Positions 7,771 to 18,520 of a DNA stretch of 64,000 bases are shown in pieces. Under the pieces are notes generated by a model. The model did no database searches. It was not told the origin of the DNA and saw only the letters and a list, made by a program, of their open reading frames with translations. Within the stretch, counting starts at the first letter, position 1. The number at the start of each line of letters is the position of its first letter. The position numbers and the translations under genes are program-made. This DNA comes from Roseateles amylovorans (GTDB lineage Bacteria > Pseudomonadota > Gammaproteobacteria > Burkholderiales > Burkholderiaceae_C): NCBI RefSeq assembly GCF_025398155.2, contig NZ_CP104562.2, positions 5,332,001-5,396,000 of the forward strand. The letters run 5' to 3'.

Positions 7771-9312
7771 ATGAGCCAGCCCCAAGCCCCCCATACCGAC
7801 GCCGCGCCCGCGGCGCCTGCGCAAGACGAAAACAAGCTGATTGCCGAACGCCGCGAGAAACTCGCCGCGATCCGCGAAAAAGCCAAGGCCAAGGGCGTCG
7901 CTGCCTTCCCGAACGACTTCAAACCCCAGCACCGCGCCCTGCCGCTGCAGCAGCAGTACGGCGAGCTGACCAATGAGGAACTGGAACCGCAGGCCGTGGC
8001 GGTAACTGTCGCGGGCCGGATGATGCTCAAGCGCATCATGGGCAAGGCCAGTTTCGCCACGCTGCATGACGCCACCGGCGCGATCCAGCTGTTCCTGTCC
8101 AAGGACGCGCTGGGCGAAGAGGTCTACAACGACTTCAAGCACTTCGACCTGGGCGACATCCTCGGCGCCGAGGGCACGCTGTTCCGCACCCGCACCGGCG
8201 AGCTGTCGGTCAAGGTGACCACGCTGCGCATGCTCACCAAGAGCCTGCGTCCGCTGCCGGACAAGTTCCACGGCATGACGGATCAGGAACAGAAGTACCG
8301 TCAGCGCTATGTGGACCTGATCACCGACGACAAGGCCCGCACCCGCTTCGTGGCGCGGTCCAAGGCGGTGTCGTCGATCCGCGGCTACATGGTGGACAAC
8401 GGCTTCCTGGAAGTCGAAACCCCGATGCTGCACCCGATCCCGGGCGGTGCCAATGCCAAGCCGTTCATCACCCATCACAACGCCCTGGACCAGGAGATGT
8501 TCCTGCGCATCGCGCCGGAGCTGTATCTGAAGCGGCTGGTGGTGGGCGGTTTCGAGCGGGTGTTCGAGATCAACCGCAACTTCCGCAACGAGGGGATCAG
8601 TGTCCGGCACAACCCCGAGTTCACGATGATGGAGTTCTATGCGGCCTACTGGACCCATCACGAGGTGATGACCTTCACCGAGGAAGTCATCCGCCACGCC
8701 GCCCGGGCCGCCACCGGCAGCGCCGTGGTCACCTATGCCGACAAGCCGGTCGATCTGGAGAAGCCCTTCACCCGCCTGTCGGTGCGCGAATCGCTGATCG
8801 TTCACGGCGGCCTGACAGCCGCCGAGGCCGACGACGCTGCGGTGCTGCGCGACAAGCTCAAGCAGCACGGCGAGGAAGCGCCCAAGCACTGGGGCCTGTC
8901 GGAGCTGCAATTCGGCATGTTCGAAGCGGTGGTGGAGGAAAAACTCTGGGAGCCGACCTTCATCATCGACTACCCGGTCGAGGTCTCGCCGCTGGCGCGT
9001 GCCTCGGATGCGAATCCGGCGATCACCGAGCGCTTCGAGCTGTTCATCACCGGCCGGGAGTACGCCAACGGCTTCTCCGAGCTGAACGATGCGGAAGACC
9101 AGGCGGCCCGTTTCCAGGCGCAGGTCGCCAACAAAGATGCCGGCGACGAAGAGGCGATGTATTTCGACGCCGACTTCATCCGCGCGCTCGAATACGGCAT
9201 GCCGCCGACCGGCGGCTGCGGCATCGGCATCGACCGGCTGATGATGCTCATCACCGACAGCCCGTCGATCCGCGACATCATCCTGTTCCCGGCGCTGCGT
9301 CGGGTGGAGTGA
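7771..9312 (+). CDS. lysS: Lysyl-tRNA synthetase, class II
   Basis: A 513-residue protein of normal length. It has an N-terminal helix, an OB-fold anticodon-binding domain (about 70-180), and the class II core with motif 2 (FEINRNFRNEGISVRHNPEF) and motif 3 (GCGIGIDRLMM) near the C-terminus. It charges tRNA-Lys in the cytoplasm. Start ATG 7771 (MSQPQAPHTD) follows 163 bp of divergent intergenic DNA shared with wbpB. TAAAAT at 7740-7745 could be a -10 box, but I see no convincing -35. A strong hairpin with a T-run follows at 9419, after a short hexanucleotide repeat. Confidence 0.97.
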   Translation: MSQPQAPHTDAAPAAPAQDENKLIAERREKLAAIREKAKAKGVAAFPNDFKPQHRALPLQQQYGELTNEELEPQAVAVTVAGRMMLKRIMGKASFATLHDATGAIQLFLSKDALGEEVYNDFKHFDLGDILGAEGTLFRTRTGELSVKVTTLRMLTKSLRPLPDKFHGMTDQEQKYRQRYVDLITDDKARTRFVARSKAVSSIRGYMVDNGFLEVETPMLHPIPGGANAKPFITHHNALDQEMFLRIAPELYLKRLVVGGFERVFEINRNFRNEGISVRHNPEFTMMEFYAAYWTHHEVMTFTEEVIRHAARAATGSAVVTYADKPVDLEKPFTRLSVRESLIVHGGLTAAEADDAAVLRDKLKQHGEEAPKHWGLSELQFGMFEAVVEEKLWEPTFIIDYPVEVSPLARASDANPAITERFELFITGREYANGFSELNDAEDQAARFQAQVANKDAGDEEAMYFDADFIRALEYGMPPTGGCGIGIDRLMMLITDSPSIRDIILFPALRRVE

Positions 9313-9319
9313 GCATCGC

Positions 9320-9352
<33 letters not shown>

Positions 9353-9418
9353 CCCAGCGGCGGCGACCAGCCGGCTGGCTGCGTCATCAGCGACGTCATC
9401 CAACCAGGCAAAAGAAAA

Positions 9419-9445
9419 GGGAGACCGTGCGGTCTCCCTTTTTTT
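9419..9445. terminator. Bidirectional rho-independent terminator between lysS and the DUF4148 gene
   Basis: The perfect hairpin GGGAGACCG-TG-CGGTCTCCC is followed by seven T on the plus strand, with an A-rich run on its other side. It can therefore end transcripts from both convergent genes. Confidence 0.92.
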
Positions 9446-9513
9446 CGCTGTCGCTGACCCGACCTCCACCTGAGCGGTGTGTGTCGCGGCCACGCGGCCT
9501 GCGCGTCGGCAAT

Positions 9514-9813
9514 TTACTTGTTGGCGTTGGCCAGCTCGCTGGCATTGCCCTTCTTGACGGCGACCGTCTCGGGCGTCTTCTTCGCAGCGATCTGCGCCGA
9601 CGTCGGTGCGGTCAGACCGTTGTTCAGTCCACCGACGCCCGCTTGCTCGGCGCTCAGCGAGGCGACTTCGCCGGAGACGCGGGCTTGCTGCAGCTCGGCA
9701 ATCACTTGCTCGCGGGTCTTCTCGACCGGCTCGGCAGCGAATGCGGCGCTGGCGGACAGCACAGCGGCGGCAACCAGGGTGATCTTGCTCAGGGTGAGGT
9801 TCAGGGTGTTCAT
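9514..9813 (-). CDS. DUF4148 domain periplasmic protein
   Basis: 99 residues. The N-terminus MNTLNLTLSKITLVAAAVLSA with ASAAFAAEP is a Sec signal peptide, with cleavage likely after AFA. The mature part begins KTREQVIAELQQARVSGEVA, the DUF4148 signature common in Burkholderiales small secreted proteins. The function of the family is unknown. The gene is monocistronic, is bounded downstream by the lysS terminator and has about 290 bp of upstream intergenic DNA. Ala/Lys/Asn richness in the mature part suggests a flexible protein. Confidence 0.88.
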   Translation of the reverse strand: MNTLNLTLSKITLVAAAVLSASAAFAAEPVEKTREQVIAELQQARVSGEVASLSAEQAGVGGLNNGLTAPTSAQIAAKKTPETVAVKKGNASELANANK

Positions 9814-10104
9814 GGCGGTTTCCTATGCGGTTCGTTGCACCGGACTCCGCACTCCAAGCGTCGTCCATGGATCGAACTGTAGGGATCACCGCCTAGGGGA
9901 AACACCAGGGAACGAGCAAAGGTCCGTTCATGGATCGTCAACAATCGCCGGTGGCGGTGGGCATCACCCTTTAGGGAGGATCAACGATGCCGTGCCGTCA
10001 ATGTCCGAAATTGTCAGTGAAGACCAATGCCGACGCCAATTCGGACGCAATGCCCTCGCTCATAATTGGGGCGTGTATTGCAGGGTTTAGAAGGAGCAAC
10101 CGTC

Positions 10105-10353
10105 ATGACGACCTTGGAATTCAAGCTGGATCTTCCTGACCGACTCGCGCGCGAAGCGTTGGCCGCCGGGCTGCTGACGCCGAAAGCCTTGCGTGAGATG
10201 CTCAAGGACGCGATGCGACGCCGAGCCGGCCAAGCCCTTCTCACCGGAGCGACGAGAGCGAAACTCGACACAAAACCGCTTTCGATGAAGCAGATTGATA
10301 CCGAAGTCAAAGCGGTGCGCCAGGAACGCAAGGCTCGAAGCGCTGGCATCTGA
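10105..10353 (+). CDS. Antitoxin of PIN-type type II toxin-antitoxin pair
   Basis: An 82-residue protein: MTTLEFKLDLPDRLAREALA, then GLLTPKALREMLKDAMRRR. The helical N-terminus followed by a basic C-terminus resembles small antitoxins that precede PIN toxins. ATG 10105 has AAGGAG eight bases upstream, which decides it over a longer frame beginning at 10066. Its TGA overlaps the toxin ATG as TGATG. By family analogy it should bind and neutralise the toxin and repress the shared promoter. No closer family name can be given. Confidence 0.75.
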   Translation: MTTLEFKLDLPDRLAREALAAGLLTPKALREMLKDAMRRRAGQALLTGATRAKLDTKPLSMKQIDTEVKAVRQERKARSAGI

Positions 10354-10787
10354 TGGCTTCATGCGCGCGTTGGGTCGTCGACACCAATGTGCTGGTGTCG
10401 GCCTTCATCGGCTCGGGGACGCCCGCGCGCGTGATTGAAGCAGCCGTTGAAGAGGCCGTTCTGCTCTTCACCAGCCGAGTGCTGCTGGACGAGCTTGAGG
10501 CCACGCTGGGTAAGAAAAAGCTGGCTCGGTATGTCTCCGCCACCGGAATGACCCCTGCGCAACTGGTGGCGCATTACAGGCGGCTGTGCACGCTGGTCAC
10601 TGCCCGAAGGTTGGCGCATCCAATGTGTCGCGACGCGGATGACGATGCGGTATTGGCTTGCGCGTTGGCTGCACGAGCAGATCTCATCGTCACAGGCGAT
10701 GACGACTTGTTGTCGATGAAGCACTTCAACGACATCCCCATCGTCACCGCGGCACAAGCCATCCACGCCCCGTTCGGACCACGCTGA
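10353..10787 (+). CDS. PIN-domain toxin, putative endoribonuclease
   Basis: A 144-residue PIN domain of the COG1569-like group. Acidic metal-binding residues are visible in VVDTNVLVSAF (first Asp), LLDELEATL (Glu), CRDADDDAVLACAL (Asp cluster) and IVTGDDDLLSM (Asp). These proteins cleave RNA and are held inactive by the antitoxin. The ATG overlaps the antitoxin stop, a typical coupled pair. The two genes look somewhat less GC-rich than the flanks and stand alone between unrelated genes, which suggests lateral acquisition. An inverted repeat, CTGCCAG with a 10-base loop (10789-10812), follows the stop but has no T-run. Confidence 0.85.
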   Translation: MASCARWVVDTNVLVSAFIGSGTPARVIEAAVEEAVLLFTSRVLLDELEATLGKKKLARYVSATGMTPAQLVAHYRRLCTLVTARRLAHPMCRDADDDAVLACALAARADLIVTGDDDLLSMKHFNDIPIVTAAQAIHAPFGPR

Positions 10788-10822
10788 ACTGCCAGCTTCG
10801 GGCGTCTGGCAGGGCGCACCGA

Positions 10823-11635
10823 TCACTTGTGCTGAAACACCGCCGGCCGCTTCGCCAGAAACGCCGCCATGCCTTCGCGCTGGTCGTCACTGCCGAACAG
10901 CGCATGGAAGTAGCGGCGCTCTACCGCCACACCGTCGGTCAACGGCCCTTGGTAGGCCAGGTTGACCAGCTCCTTGATCAGCATCGTCGACGGACCACTG
11001 AACCCGTTGATCGTTTCGGCTGCGGCCAGCGCCTCCGTCATCATCTGATCCGCCGGCACCACGCGGGACACCAGCCCGGCGCGCTCCGCCTCGGCCGCAT
11101 CCATCATGCGGGCCGTGAGCAGCATGTCCATGGCCTTGCTCTTGCTCACCGCGCGCGGCAGGCGCTGGGTGCCGCCCGCGCCGGGAATGACGCCCAGCTT
11201 GATCTCCGGCTGACCAAAGCGCGCCGAATCCGCTGCGATGATGAAGTCGCACATCATCGCCAGCTCGCAGCCTCCGCCCAGCGCAAAGCCCGCCACCGCG
11301 CCGATCACCGGCTTGCGCACCTGCAGGATGGTTTCCCAGTTCTTCGAGATCAACCCGTTCTTGAAGGCCGACATGAAGGTGTGCGGCGCCATGGTCGGGA
11401 TGTCCGCACCCGCAGCGAACGCCCGTTCGTTGCCGGTCAGCACGATGCAGCCGATGCCGTCGTCCGCATCAAAGGCCAGCAGCGCACGACCCAGCTCATC
11501 CATCAGCGGATCGCTGAGCGCATTGAGTTGCTTGGGGCGATTCAGTCGGATCACACCGGTCTTGCGATCGCCAGTGCCGACGATCTCGACCAGGATGTTC
11601 TCGAAAGCGACGTCGACCAGGGAAGCTGCGGACAT
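10823..11635 (-). CDS. Enoyl-CoA hydratase (crotonase family)
   Basis: A 270-residue crotonase. The oxyanion-hole motifs AFAAGADI and AGFALGGGCELAMMCD, and the catalytic glutamates in GGCELAMM and PEIKLGVIPGAGGTQRLPR, are all present, so hydratase activity (2-enoyl-CoA to 3-hydroxyacyl-CoA) is expected. The end FLAKRPAVFQHK matches short-chain enoyl-CoA hydratases (EchA8/PaaF-like). Start ATG 11635 is close to an upstream AGGAGA-like site. No other beta-oxidation gene is adjacent, so the pathway is not fixed by context; fatty-acid or phenylacetate degradation are candidates. Confidence 0.92.
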   Translation of the reverse strand: MSAASLVDVAFENILVEIVGTGDRKTGVIRLNRPKQLNALSDPLMDELGRALLAFDADDGIGCIVLTGNERAFAAGADIPTMAPHTFMSAFKNGLISKNWETILQVRKPVIGAVAGFALGGGCELAMMCDFIIAADSARFGQPEIKLGVIPGAGGTQRLPRAVSKSKAMDMLLTARMMDAAEAERAGLVSRVVPADQMMTEALAAAETINGFSGPSTMLIKELVNLAYQGPLTDGVAVERRYFHALFGSDDQREGMAAFLAKRPAVFQHK

Positions 11636-11793
11636 GAGGAAGTCTCCTGTGCGGCGGCCATGCGGGCCGTCCGGGGTGGAATGGTGTTCGCGTTCAAGCG
11701 CGAATCGGTGGCGGCAACTATAGAGCGACGCAGTGGGTCGCTCGTTCAGTCACGGTTCCGGGATGATCGGGATGGAACCGACCAGCACCCGCA

Positions 11794-12971
11794 TCAAGGC
11801 GACGCGCCACCGGAAGGCGCCGACACACCGGAAGCCGCACCCGCCGGCAGCGTCGCCGGGGCCATCGCCTGCAGCGGCGGCTGCTTGAGCACGAGGTCCA
11901 GGTGGGTCGGGTCGCCGCCCTCGCGGTTCTGCCAGATGCGGATGCGCACCGGCAGGTACTGCAGCGACGGCGCCAGCCAGATCTCGGCCTGCATGTCGCC
12001 GCGGGTGTCGTCCATCCGCGAATCAATGTGCCAAGCCGGAATCGGCCCCATCGGCGTCTGGACGTCTTCCTGGGCCACCACCTCATAGCGCCACAGGTGC
12101 ACATGCTGCGGCAGCGCCAGAGACATCGGCACCTGCCAGCCCGGCTGTGCGGCATGGCGGCCGGTGAGAAACATCCAGGTGAGCTGCACGAACTGGCTGG
12201 CCGCATCCTGGGTGCCGTCCGCCACCGGCTCACGACGGCCGTCGACCAGACGCACCCCGCTGTTCTCGAACACCAGCGTGCTGCGGCGCTTGCTGCCGGC
12301 CAGGCCGCCGGTCTGCTCGTCGTAGCGACGCGGCACCAGCCCGATCGGGGTGACTTCGCCATCGCTGCTCATCCGGCGCGACATCAACGGCGCAAAGGAA
12401 GGACCGATCTCCGCATCCAGGTGCACCTGGTAATGCGACGCCTCGCGCAACCATTGCACCCGCGCCTGACCGTAGACCGCGCCCCGATAGAAGCCGGTGA
12501 GCTGATAGCGCAGCTCGGTGGACAGCGGCCATTCCAGCCCCGGCACCCAGTCACCGACCGCATCCGACACCGCCAGCGCCGGCGGCGCAGCCAAGGCCTC
12601 CACGACCGGTGGCGGATCGCTTGCGGCGACGTCACGTGGCAGCGGTGCGGGCGCGCCGTCTCCGATGGCGGCCGGCGGAAGCACCGGGTTGAAGCGGCGG
12701 GGCGGAGCCTCGGGCGTACCCGGCTTGAGCGTTCCCGGCTTGAGCGTTCCCGGCTTGGGCGTTCCCGGCTTGGGCGTGGGCGCCGCACGCGTGGGCGGCG
12801 CGGCGGGCTTGAGTTCCCGCACGAATGCCGCCTTCAGCCGATCGGGCTCCGGCAACTCGGGCAAGAGCGCGTCATGCAGCTGCTGCGCGCCGCGCAGCAG
12901 CCACAGGTGCAGAACCAGTACCAGCAGCGTCAGCGCTGCGAGCGCCGTCAGCGGGACGGGGCCGACGCGCT

Positions 12972-12987
<16 letters not shown>
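11794..12987 (-). CDS. DUF3108 domain protein, membrane-anchored, with Pro-rich repeat linker
   Basis: 397 residues. One N-terminal membrane anchor (LTALAALTLLVLVLHLWLL, about 14-32) is followed by a linker that contains PKPGT/LKPGT pentapeptides (about 70-92), then a DUF3108 beta-rich periplasmic domain (about 150-370). The function of DUF3108 is unknown. The linker is encoded by a 15-bp tandem repeat. The start overlaps the end of the upstream M61 peptidase by 16 bp, so the two are probably co-transcribed. The extreme C-terminus (AGAASGVSAPSGGASP) is low complexity. Confidence 0.82.
12721..12780. repeat. 15-bp tandem repeat, four copies, within the DUF3108 gene
   Basis: CGGCTTGAGCGTTCC is repeated at 12721, 12736, 12751 and 12766, with A/G changes and a changed end in the last copy. 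On the minus strand it encodes the KPGT pentapeptide repeats of the linker. Confidence 0.9.
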
Positions 12988-14747
<1,760 letters not shown>

Positions 14748-14818
14748 GACGGAAGACTAACAAGTCTTGGCCGGTCGGGCCCAGTCCACAGGACGAAGCG
14801 GGGCGTTCTTCGTGTCGC

Positions 14819-15271
14819 TCAGGTGCCTTGGGCGGCAATGAAGCAGCACAGCGACGCCACCGCGCTCAGGCGGAAGCGCAGCGTCAGCCAGGGGCCGGCG
14901 CCCAGGCCGGGATAGGTGCGGCGATCCACCAGGTAGCAGGCGATCAGCAGCACGCCGTGCACCACCAGCCCCGCATAGGGCGGCATGATGCAGGCCACCC
15001 AGGCCAGCAGCGCAGGCACGATGCCCCAGACAAACGGCGCCGGGGACGGCACGGTCTGGCGAAAGCCCAGTCCCCAGTGAATCGCCCCCAGGAACGAGAT
15101 CACCACCGCGGCATAACGCGAGAGCCCGTCGGTGACGTAGGGGTGCGCATCCGCGCGCACCAGCCACACCAGGATCGCGCCTAGGATGAACGGAATCAGC
15201 CCGGCATAACCCAGCCGCAGCGCGACCGGATTGAGCGGCGCCACGGTGCGCGAGGTCACCGCGTCACTCAC
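14819..15271 (-). CDS. DUF3429 domain membrane protein
   Basis: 150 residues with about five membrane helices (for example LGYAGLIPFILGAILVWLV, VVISFLGAIHWGLGF and FVWGIVPALLAWVACI). FLGAIHWG is the core of the DUF3429 family. The function is unknown; the family occurs widely in proteobacteria as an inner-membrane protein. The start is taken as GTG 15271, which overlaps the dsbC stop as GTGA. The longer open frame to 15457 would lie inside dsbC in another frame. Translational coupling to dsbC is likely. Confidence 0.8.
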   Translation of the reverse strand: MSDAVTSRTVAPLNPVALRLGYAGLIPFILGAILVWLVRADAHPYVTDGLSRYAAVVISFLGAIHWGLGFRQTVPSPAPFVWGIVPALLAWVACIMPPYAGLVVHGVLLIACYLVDRRTYPGLGAGPWLTLRFRLSAVASLCCFIAAQGT

Positions 15272-16020
15272 GATTTGCCGGCGGCGGCCGGCGCAGCGCC
15301 AGCGCCAGCGGAAATCGACTGCAACCGCTGCTCGAGTTGCTCGGCCGACAGCGCACCCGGCGCGCGGGTGCCGTCCTCGAAGACGATGGCCGGCGTGCCG
15401 TTGACGCGCAGGCGGCGGCTGAGTTCGATGTTGCGGTCGATGGCGGCCGCGTCGCACTTGGCGTCAGGCCGCGGCAGCGTGGTGCCGCTGAGCATCCAAT
15501 CGCGCCAGGCAACGGTGTTGTCCTTGGCGCACCAGGCAGCGCGGGACTTGTCCGGCGAGTCGCCGCCCAGGATGGGAAGCACGAAGGTGTAGACGGTGAT
15601 GTTGTTGACGTCCTGCAGCGAGCGCTCGAAGCGCTTGCAGTAGCCGCAGTTCGGATCGGCGAAGACCGCGATGCGGCGCTTGCCGTCGCCCTTCTTCCAG
15701 ACGATGGCGTCCTTCAGCGGCAGGGTCGAAAAATCGACCGCGGTGATCTTGGCCACCCGGTCCTGGGTCAGGTTGCGGCGGTTCTTGAGATCGAGGATCT
15801 CGCCCTCGATCAGGAACTGGCCGGTGGCGTCGGTGTAGCGGATTTCGGAGCCGATGCGCACCTCCCACAGGCCGGCGACCGGGCTGGGGCGGATCTCGTC
15901 GAGCTTGATCTCCTTGGGCAACTGGGCGCCCAGGTTTTTGCGGATCGTGTCCTCGTTGGCCTGCGCGGTGCAGCCGGACAGGGCCAGCGCGGCGGCCAGC
16001 AGGGCGAAGGATGTCTTCAT
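15268..16020 (-). CDS. dsbC: Thiol:disulfide interchange protein DsbC family, probable lipoprotein
   Basis: About 250 residues. The N-terminus MKTSFALLAAALALSGCTAQ has a lipobox (LSGC), so it may be a lipid-anchored periplasmic protein rather than a soluble DsbC. The dimerisation domain (about 25-90) precedes a thioredoxin fold with the active site CGYC (about 125) and the cis-Pro region NGTPAIVF. It should isomerise wrong disulfides in exported proteins. ATG 16020 gives a canonical signal; ATG 16032 (MPHP) is an alternative start. It follows the monooxygenase gene closely and overlaps the DUF3429 start. Confidence 0.88.
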   Translation of the reverse strand: MKTSFALLAAALALSGCTAQANEDTIRKNLGAQLPKEIKLDEIRPSPVAGLWEVRIGSEIRYTDATGQFLIEGEILDLKNRRNLTQDRVAKITAVDFSTLPLKDAIVWKKGDGKRRIAVFADPNCGYCKRFERSLQDVNNITVYTFVLPILGGDSPDKSRAAWCAKDNTVAWRDWMLSGTTLPRPDAKCDAAAIDRNIELSRRLRVNGTPAIVFEDGTRAPGALSAEQLEQRLQSISAGAGAAPAAAGKS

Positions 16021-16036
16021 GGGATGGGGCATGGGG

Positions 16037-17149
16037 TCAGCGGCCGAGCGCGCGAGCGGTCAGCCATTTCTTGATGGGACCGGCCTGATTGACCAGGCGC
16101 AGTCCCTCGTTGCGCAATCGCGCGATCACCGGCGCCTGGCTGGCAAAGCCACGCAGCAGGCCGTCCGTCAGCTCCCCCATCGCCCAAGTCGGCGCGATGC
16201 GGGCCCGCTCATAGCGACGCAGCAGCTTCTCATCGTCCAGGCCGCGCCAGGTTTCGCGCGCGGCGATCACCTCCAGCAAGGATTCGACATCCGCCAGGCC
16301 CAGGTTCAGGCCCTGGCCGGCCAGCGGATGCACCAGATGGGCGGCATCCCCCAGCAGCACCCAGCCGGGGCCGCAGAGCCGGTCCGCCCGCACGAGCTGC
16401 AGCGGCCAGGCCTGGCGCTCACCAGCAAGCTTGAGACTGCCGGCCGCACCGCCGGTGGCCTCCAACAGCGCGGATTCGAATTCGGCGGGGCCCGCCGCCA
16501 ACATGGCCTGGGCACGCTCGCGGGGCAGCGACCACACCAGGCCGTAGCTGTGCCCCGGCTCCGGTCGATCGAACGGCAGCAGGGCCAGGATGTCCGGCGA
16601 GCGGAACCATTGCAGCGCCTGCCCGTGATGCGGCTGACTGGCCACCAGGCGGGTCGCTACGCCGAGATGGCCGTAATCGTGCCGCTCGTAGCGGACGCCG
16701 AGTTCGGCGGCCGTGGCGGAATCGCGGCCTTCGCAGAGGGCCTGCAGCGTGGCGGGCACCGGCGCGGTGACCTGCTGGACATGGGGGGCGAAACGCAGCG
16801 CGGCATCGAGCTGGTCTTCGAGCGCGGCGGCGTCGACGATGTGGGCCAGCTCACCGGCGCCCTGCTCCCAGGCGCTGAAATGCAGTGCGGCGCCGGCGCG
16901 GTCGCCCATCACTCGCATGTCATGCACGGGGGTGCGGGCGTCTTCGGGCAGCGTTTCCCAGACCCGCAGACGGGTGAGCAGACGCACCGACTGCGCATTC
17001 AGCGCATAGGCACGCACGTCACCCGACGGCTTGGGCGCGGCGCCGGGCCGGGCCAGCAGCGCGACCCGATACCCGCGGGCACCCAGCGCCAGCGCCAGGC
17101 TGCGACCGACGCAGCCACTGCCGCGGACCAGCACGTCAAACTTTTCCAT
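16037..17149 (-). CDS. FAD-dependent monooxygenase, UbiH/UbiF/COQ6 family
   Basis: 370 residues. A dinucleotide-binding N-terminus (FDVLVRGSGCVGRSLALAL) and the second FAD motif GDAAHLVHPLAGQGLNLGLAD (about 265) define the family of aromatic-ring hydroxylases that act in ubiquinone biosynthesis. The NAD(P)H/FAD-coupled reaction hydroxylates the polyprenyl ring. The GxGxxG motif has Ser at the second position. Start ATG 17149 is divergent from ychF, 124 bp away; the longer frame to 17353 would run into ychF. Which ring position it modifies cannot be told from the sequence, so no symbol is given. Confidence 0.87.
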   Translation of the reverse strand: MEKFDVLVRGSGCVGRSLALALGARGYRVALLARPGAAPKPSGDVRAYALNAQSVRLLTRLRVWETLPEDARTPVHDMRVMGDRAGAALHFSAWEQGAGELAHIVDAAALEDQLDAALRFAPHVQQVTAPVPATLQALCEGRDSATAAELGVRYERHDYGHLGVATRLVASQPHHGQALQWFRSPDILALLPFDRPEPGHSYGLVWSLPRERAQAMLAAGPAEFESALLEATGGAAGSLKLAGERQAWPLQLVRADRLCGPGWVLLGDAAHLVHPLAGQGLNLGLADVESLLEVIAARETWRGLDDEKLLRRYERARIAPTWAMGELTDGLLRGFASQAPVIARLRNEGLRLVNQAGPIKKWLTARALGR

Positions 17150-17273
17150 GGAACGGGATTGTAGGCAGCCCGGTCCCCGCGGTTTCCAGCGCCGCTTAAA
17201 ATGCCGGCTTCTTTCGCCTGCAGGCGTCGCCGCTGGCCCACAAGCATCTCCCGGATCACCCGAAAGTCCAACC

Positions 17274-18365
17274 ATGAGCCTCAAATGCGGCATCGTGGGT
17301 CTGCCCAATGTGGGCAAGTCCACCCTCTTCAACGCCCTGACCAAGGCCGGCATCGCCGCCGAGAACTATCCGTTCTGCACCATCGAGCCCAATGTGGGCA
17401 TCGTGGAACTGCCCGATCCGCGTCTGGGCAAGCTCTCCGAAGTGGTCAAGCCCGAGCGCATCGTCCCGGCCATCGTCGAGTTCGTGGACATCGCCGGCTT
17501 GGTGGCGGGCGCGTCCAAGGGTGAAGGTCTGGGTAACCAGTTCCTCTCGCACATCCGCGAGACCGATGCCATCGTCAACGTGGTGCGCTGCTTCGAGGAT
17601 CCGAATGTGATCCACGTCAACGGCCGGGTCGACCCGATCGCCGACATCGAAGTCATCCAGACCGAACTCTGCCTGGCCGACCTGGGCACGGTGGAAAAGA
17701 GCCTGCACCGCTACAACAAGGTGGCCCGTGCCGGCGACAAGGAAGCCATCGCCCTGGTGAAGGTGCTGGAGAAGTGCCAGGCGGCGCTGGACCAGGCCAA
17801 GCCGGTGCGCACCATCGACTTCAGCAAGGAAGAGCTGGTCATCCTCAAGCCGCTGTGCCTGATCACCGCCAAGCCGGCGATGTTCGTGGGCAACGTGGCC
17901 GAAGACGGTTTCGAGAACAACCCCTTCCTGGACCGGCTGAAGGAATACGCCGCCGCCCAGAACGGTCCGGTGGTGGCCATCTGCGCCAAGACCGAGGCCG
18001 AGCTGTCGGAAATGAGCGATGAAGACCGCGCGATGTTCCTGGCCGAGATGGGCCAGGACGAGCCGGGCCTGAACCGCCTGATCCGCGCCGGCTTCAAGCT
18101 GCTGGGTCTGCAGACCTATTTCACTGCGGGTGTGAAGGAAGTCCGTGCCTGGACCATCCACATCGGCGACACCGCCCCGCAGGCGGCCGGCGTGATCCAC
18201 ACCGACTTCGAACGCGGCTTCATCCGCGCCCAGACCATCGCCTTCGACGACTTCATCCAGTTCAAGGGCGAACAAGGGGCCAAGGACGCCGGCAAGATGC
18301 GGGCCGAAGGCAAGGAATACGTCGTCAAGGATGGCGACGTGTTGAACTTCCTCTTTAACGTCTGA
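17274..18365 (+). CDS. ychF: Redox-regulated ATPase YchF (Obg-related GTPase family)
   Basis: 363 residues, the normal length. The P-loop GLPNVGKSTLFNALT is at about residue 9. It is followed by NYPFCTIEPNVG and DIAGLVAGASKGEGLGNQFL (the G3 region), and a C-terminal TGS-like domain (FFTAGVKEVRAWTI form through GKEYVVKDGDVLNFLFNV). YchF prefers ATP over GTP and binds ribosomes, acting in stress responses and translation. ATG 17274 is the start; the frame open to 17031 crosses the divergent monooxygenase. A terminator follows about 90 bases after the stop. Confidence 0.97.
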   Translation: MSLKCGIVGLPNVGKSTLFNALTKAGIAAENYPFCTIEPNVGIVELPDPRLGKLSEVVKPERIVPAIVEFVDIAGLVAGASKGEGLGNQFLSHIRETDAIVNVVRCFEDPNVIHVNGRVDPIADIEVIQTELCLADLGTVEKSLHRYNKVARAGDKEAIALVKVLEKCQAALDQAKPVRTIDFSKEELVILKPLCLITAKPAMFVGNVAEDGFENNPFLDRLKEYAAAQNGPVVAICAKTEAELSEMSDEDRAMFLAEMGQDEPGLNRLIRAGFKLLGLQTYFTAGVKEVRAWTIHIGDTAPQAAGVIHTDFERGFIRAQTIAFDDFIQFKGEQGAKDAGKMRAEGKEYVVKDGDVLNFLFNV

Positions 18366-18455
18366 TCGGGGCGGGCAGGTGATGACGCCGATTAGGCGTC
18401 TCGCCGCAGCCCAGGCGCTGGCGTAGCGCCGTCCCACCCCTGCGCACCACTAGGG

Positions 18456-18488
18456 AAAGCCCGGCACCTGCCGGGCTTTTTTTCTTTT
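18456..18488 (+). terminator. Rho-independent terminator after ychF
   Basis: The perfect stem AAAGCCCGGC-ACCT-GCCGGGCTTT is followed by a run of T, 91 bases after the ychF stop and just before the histidine kinase gene. Confidence 0.92.
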
Positions 18489-18520
18489 CGCCATGCGCAC
18501 ACCCCGGGTAGGCTGGTTGC

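Noticed and set aside
17256..18437. 393-codon minus-strand open frame
   Set aside because: Antisense to ychF; composition is typical of a high-GC shadow.
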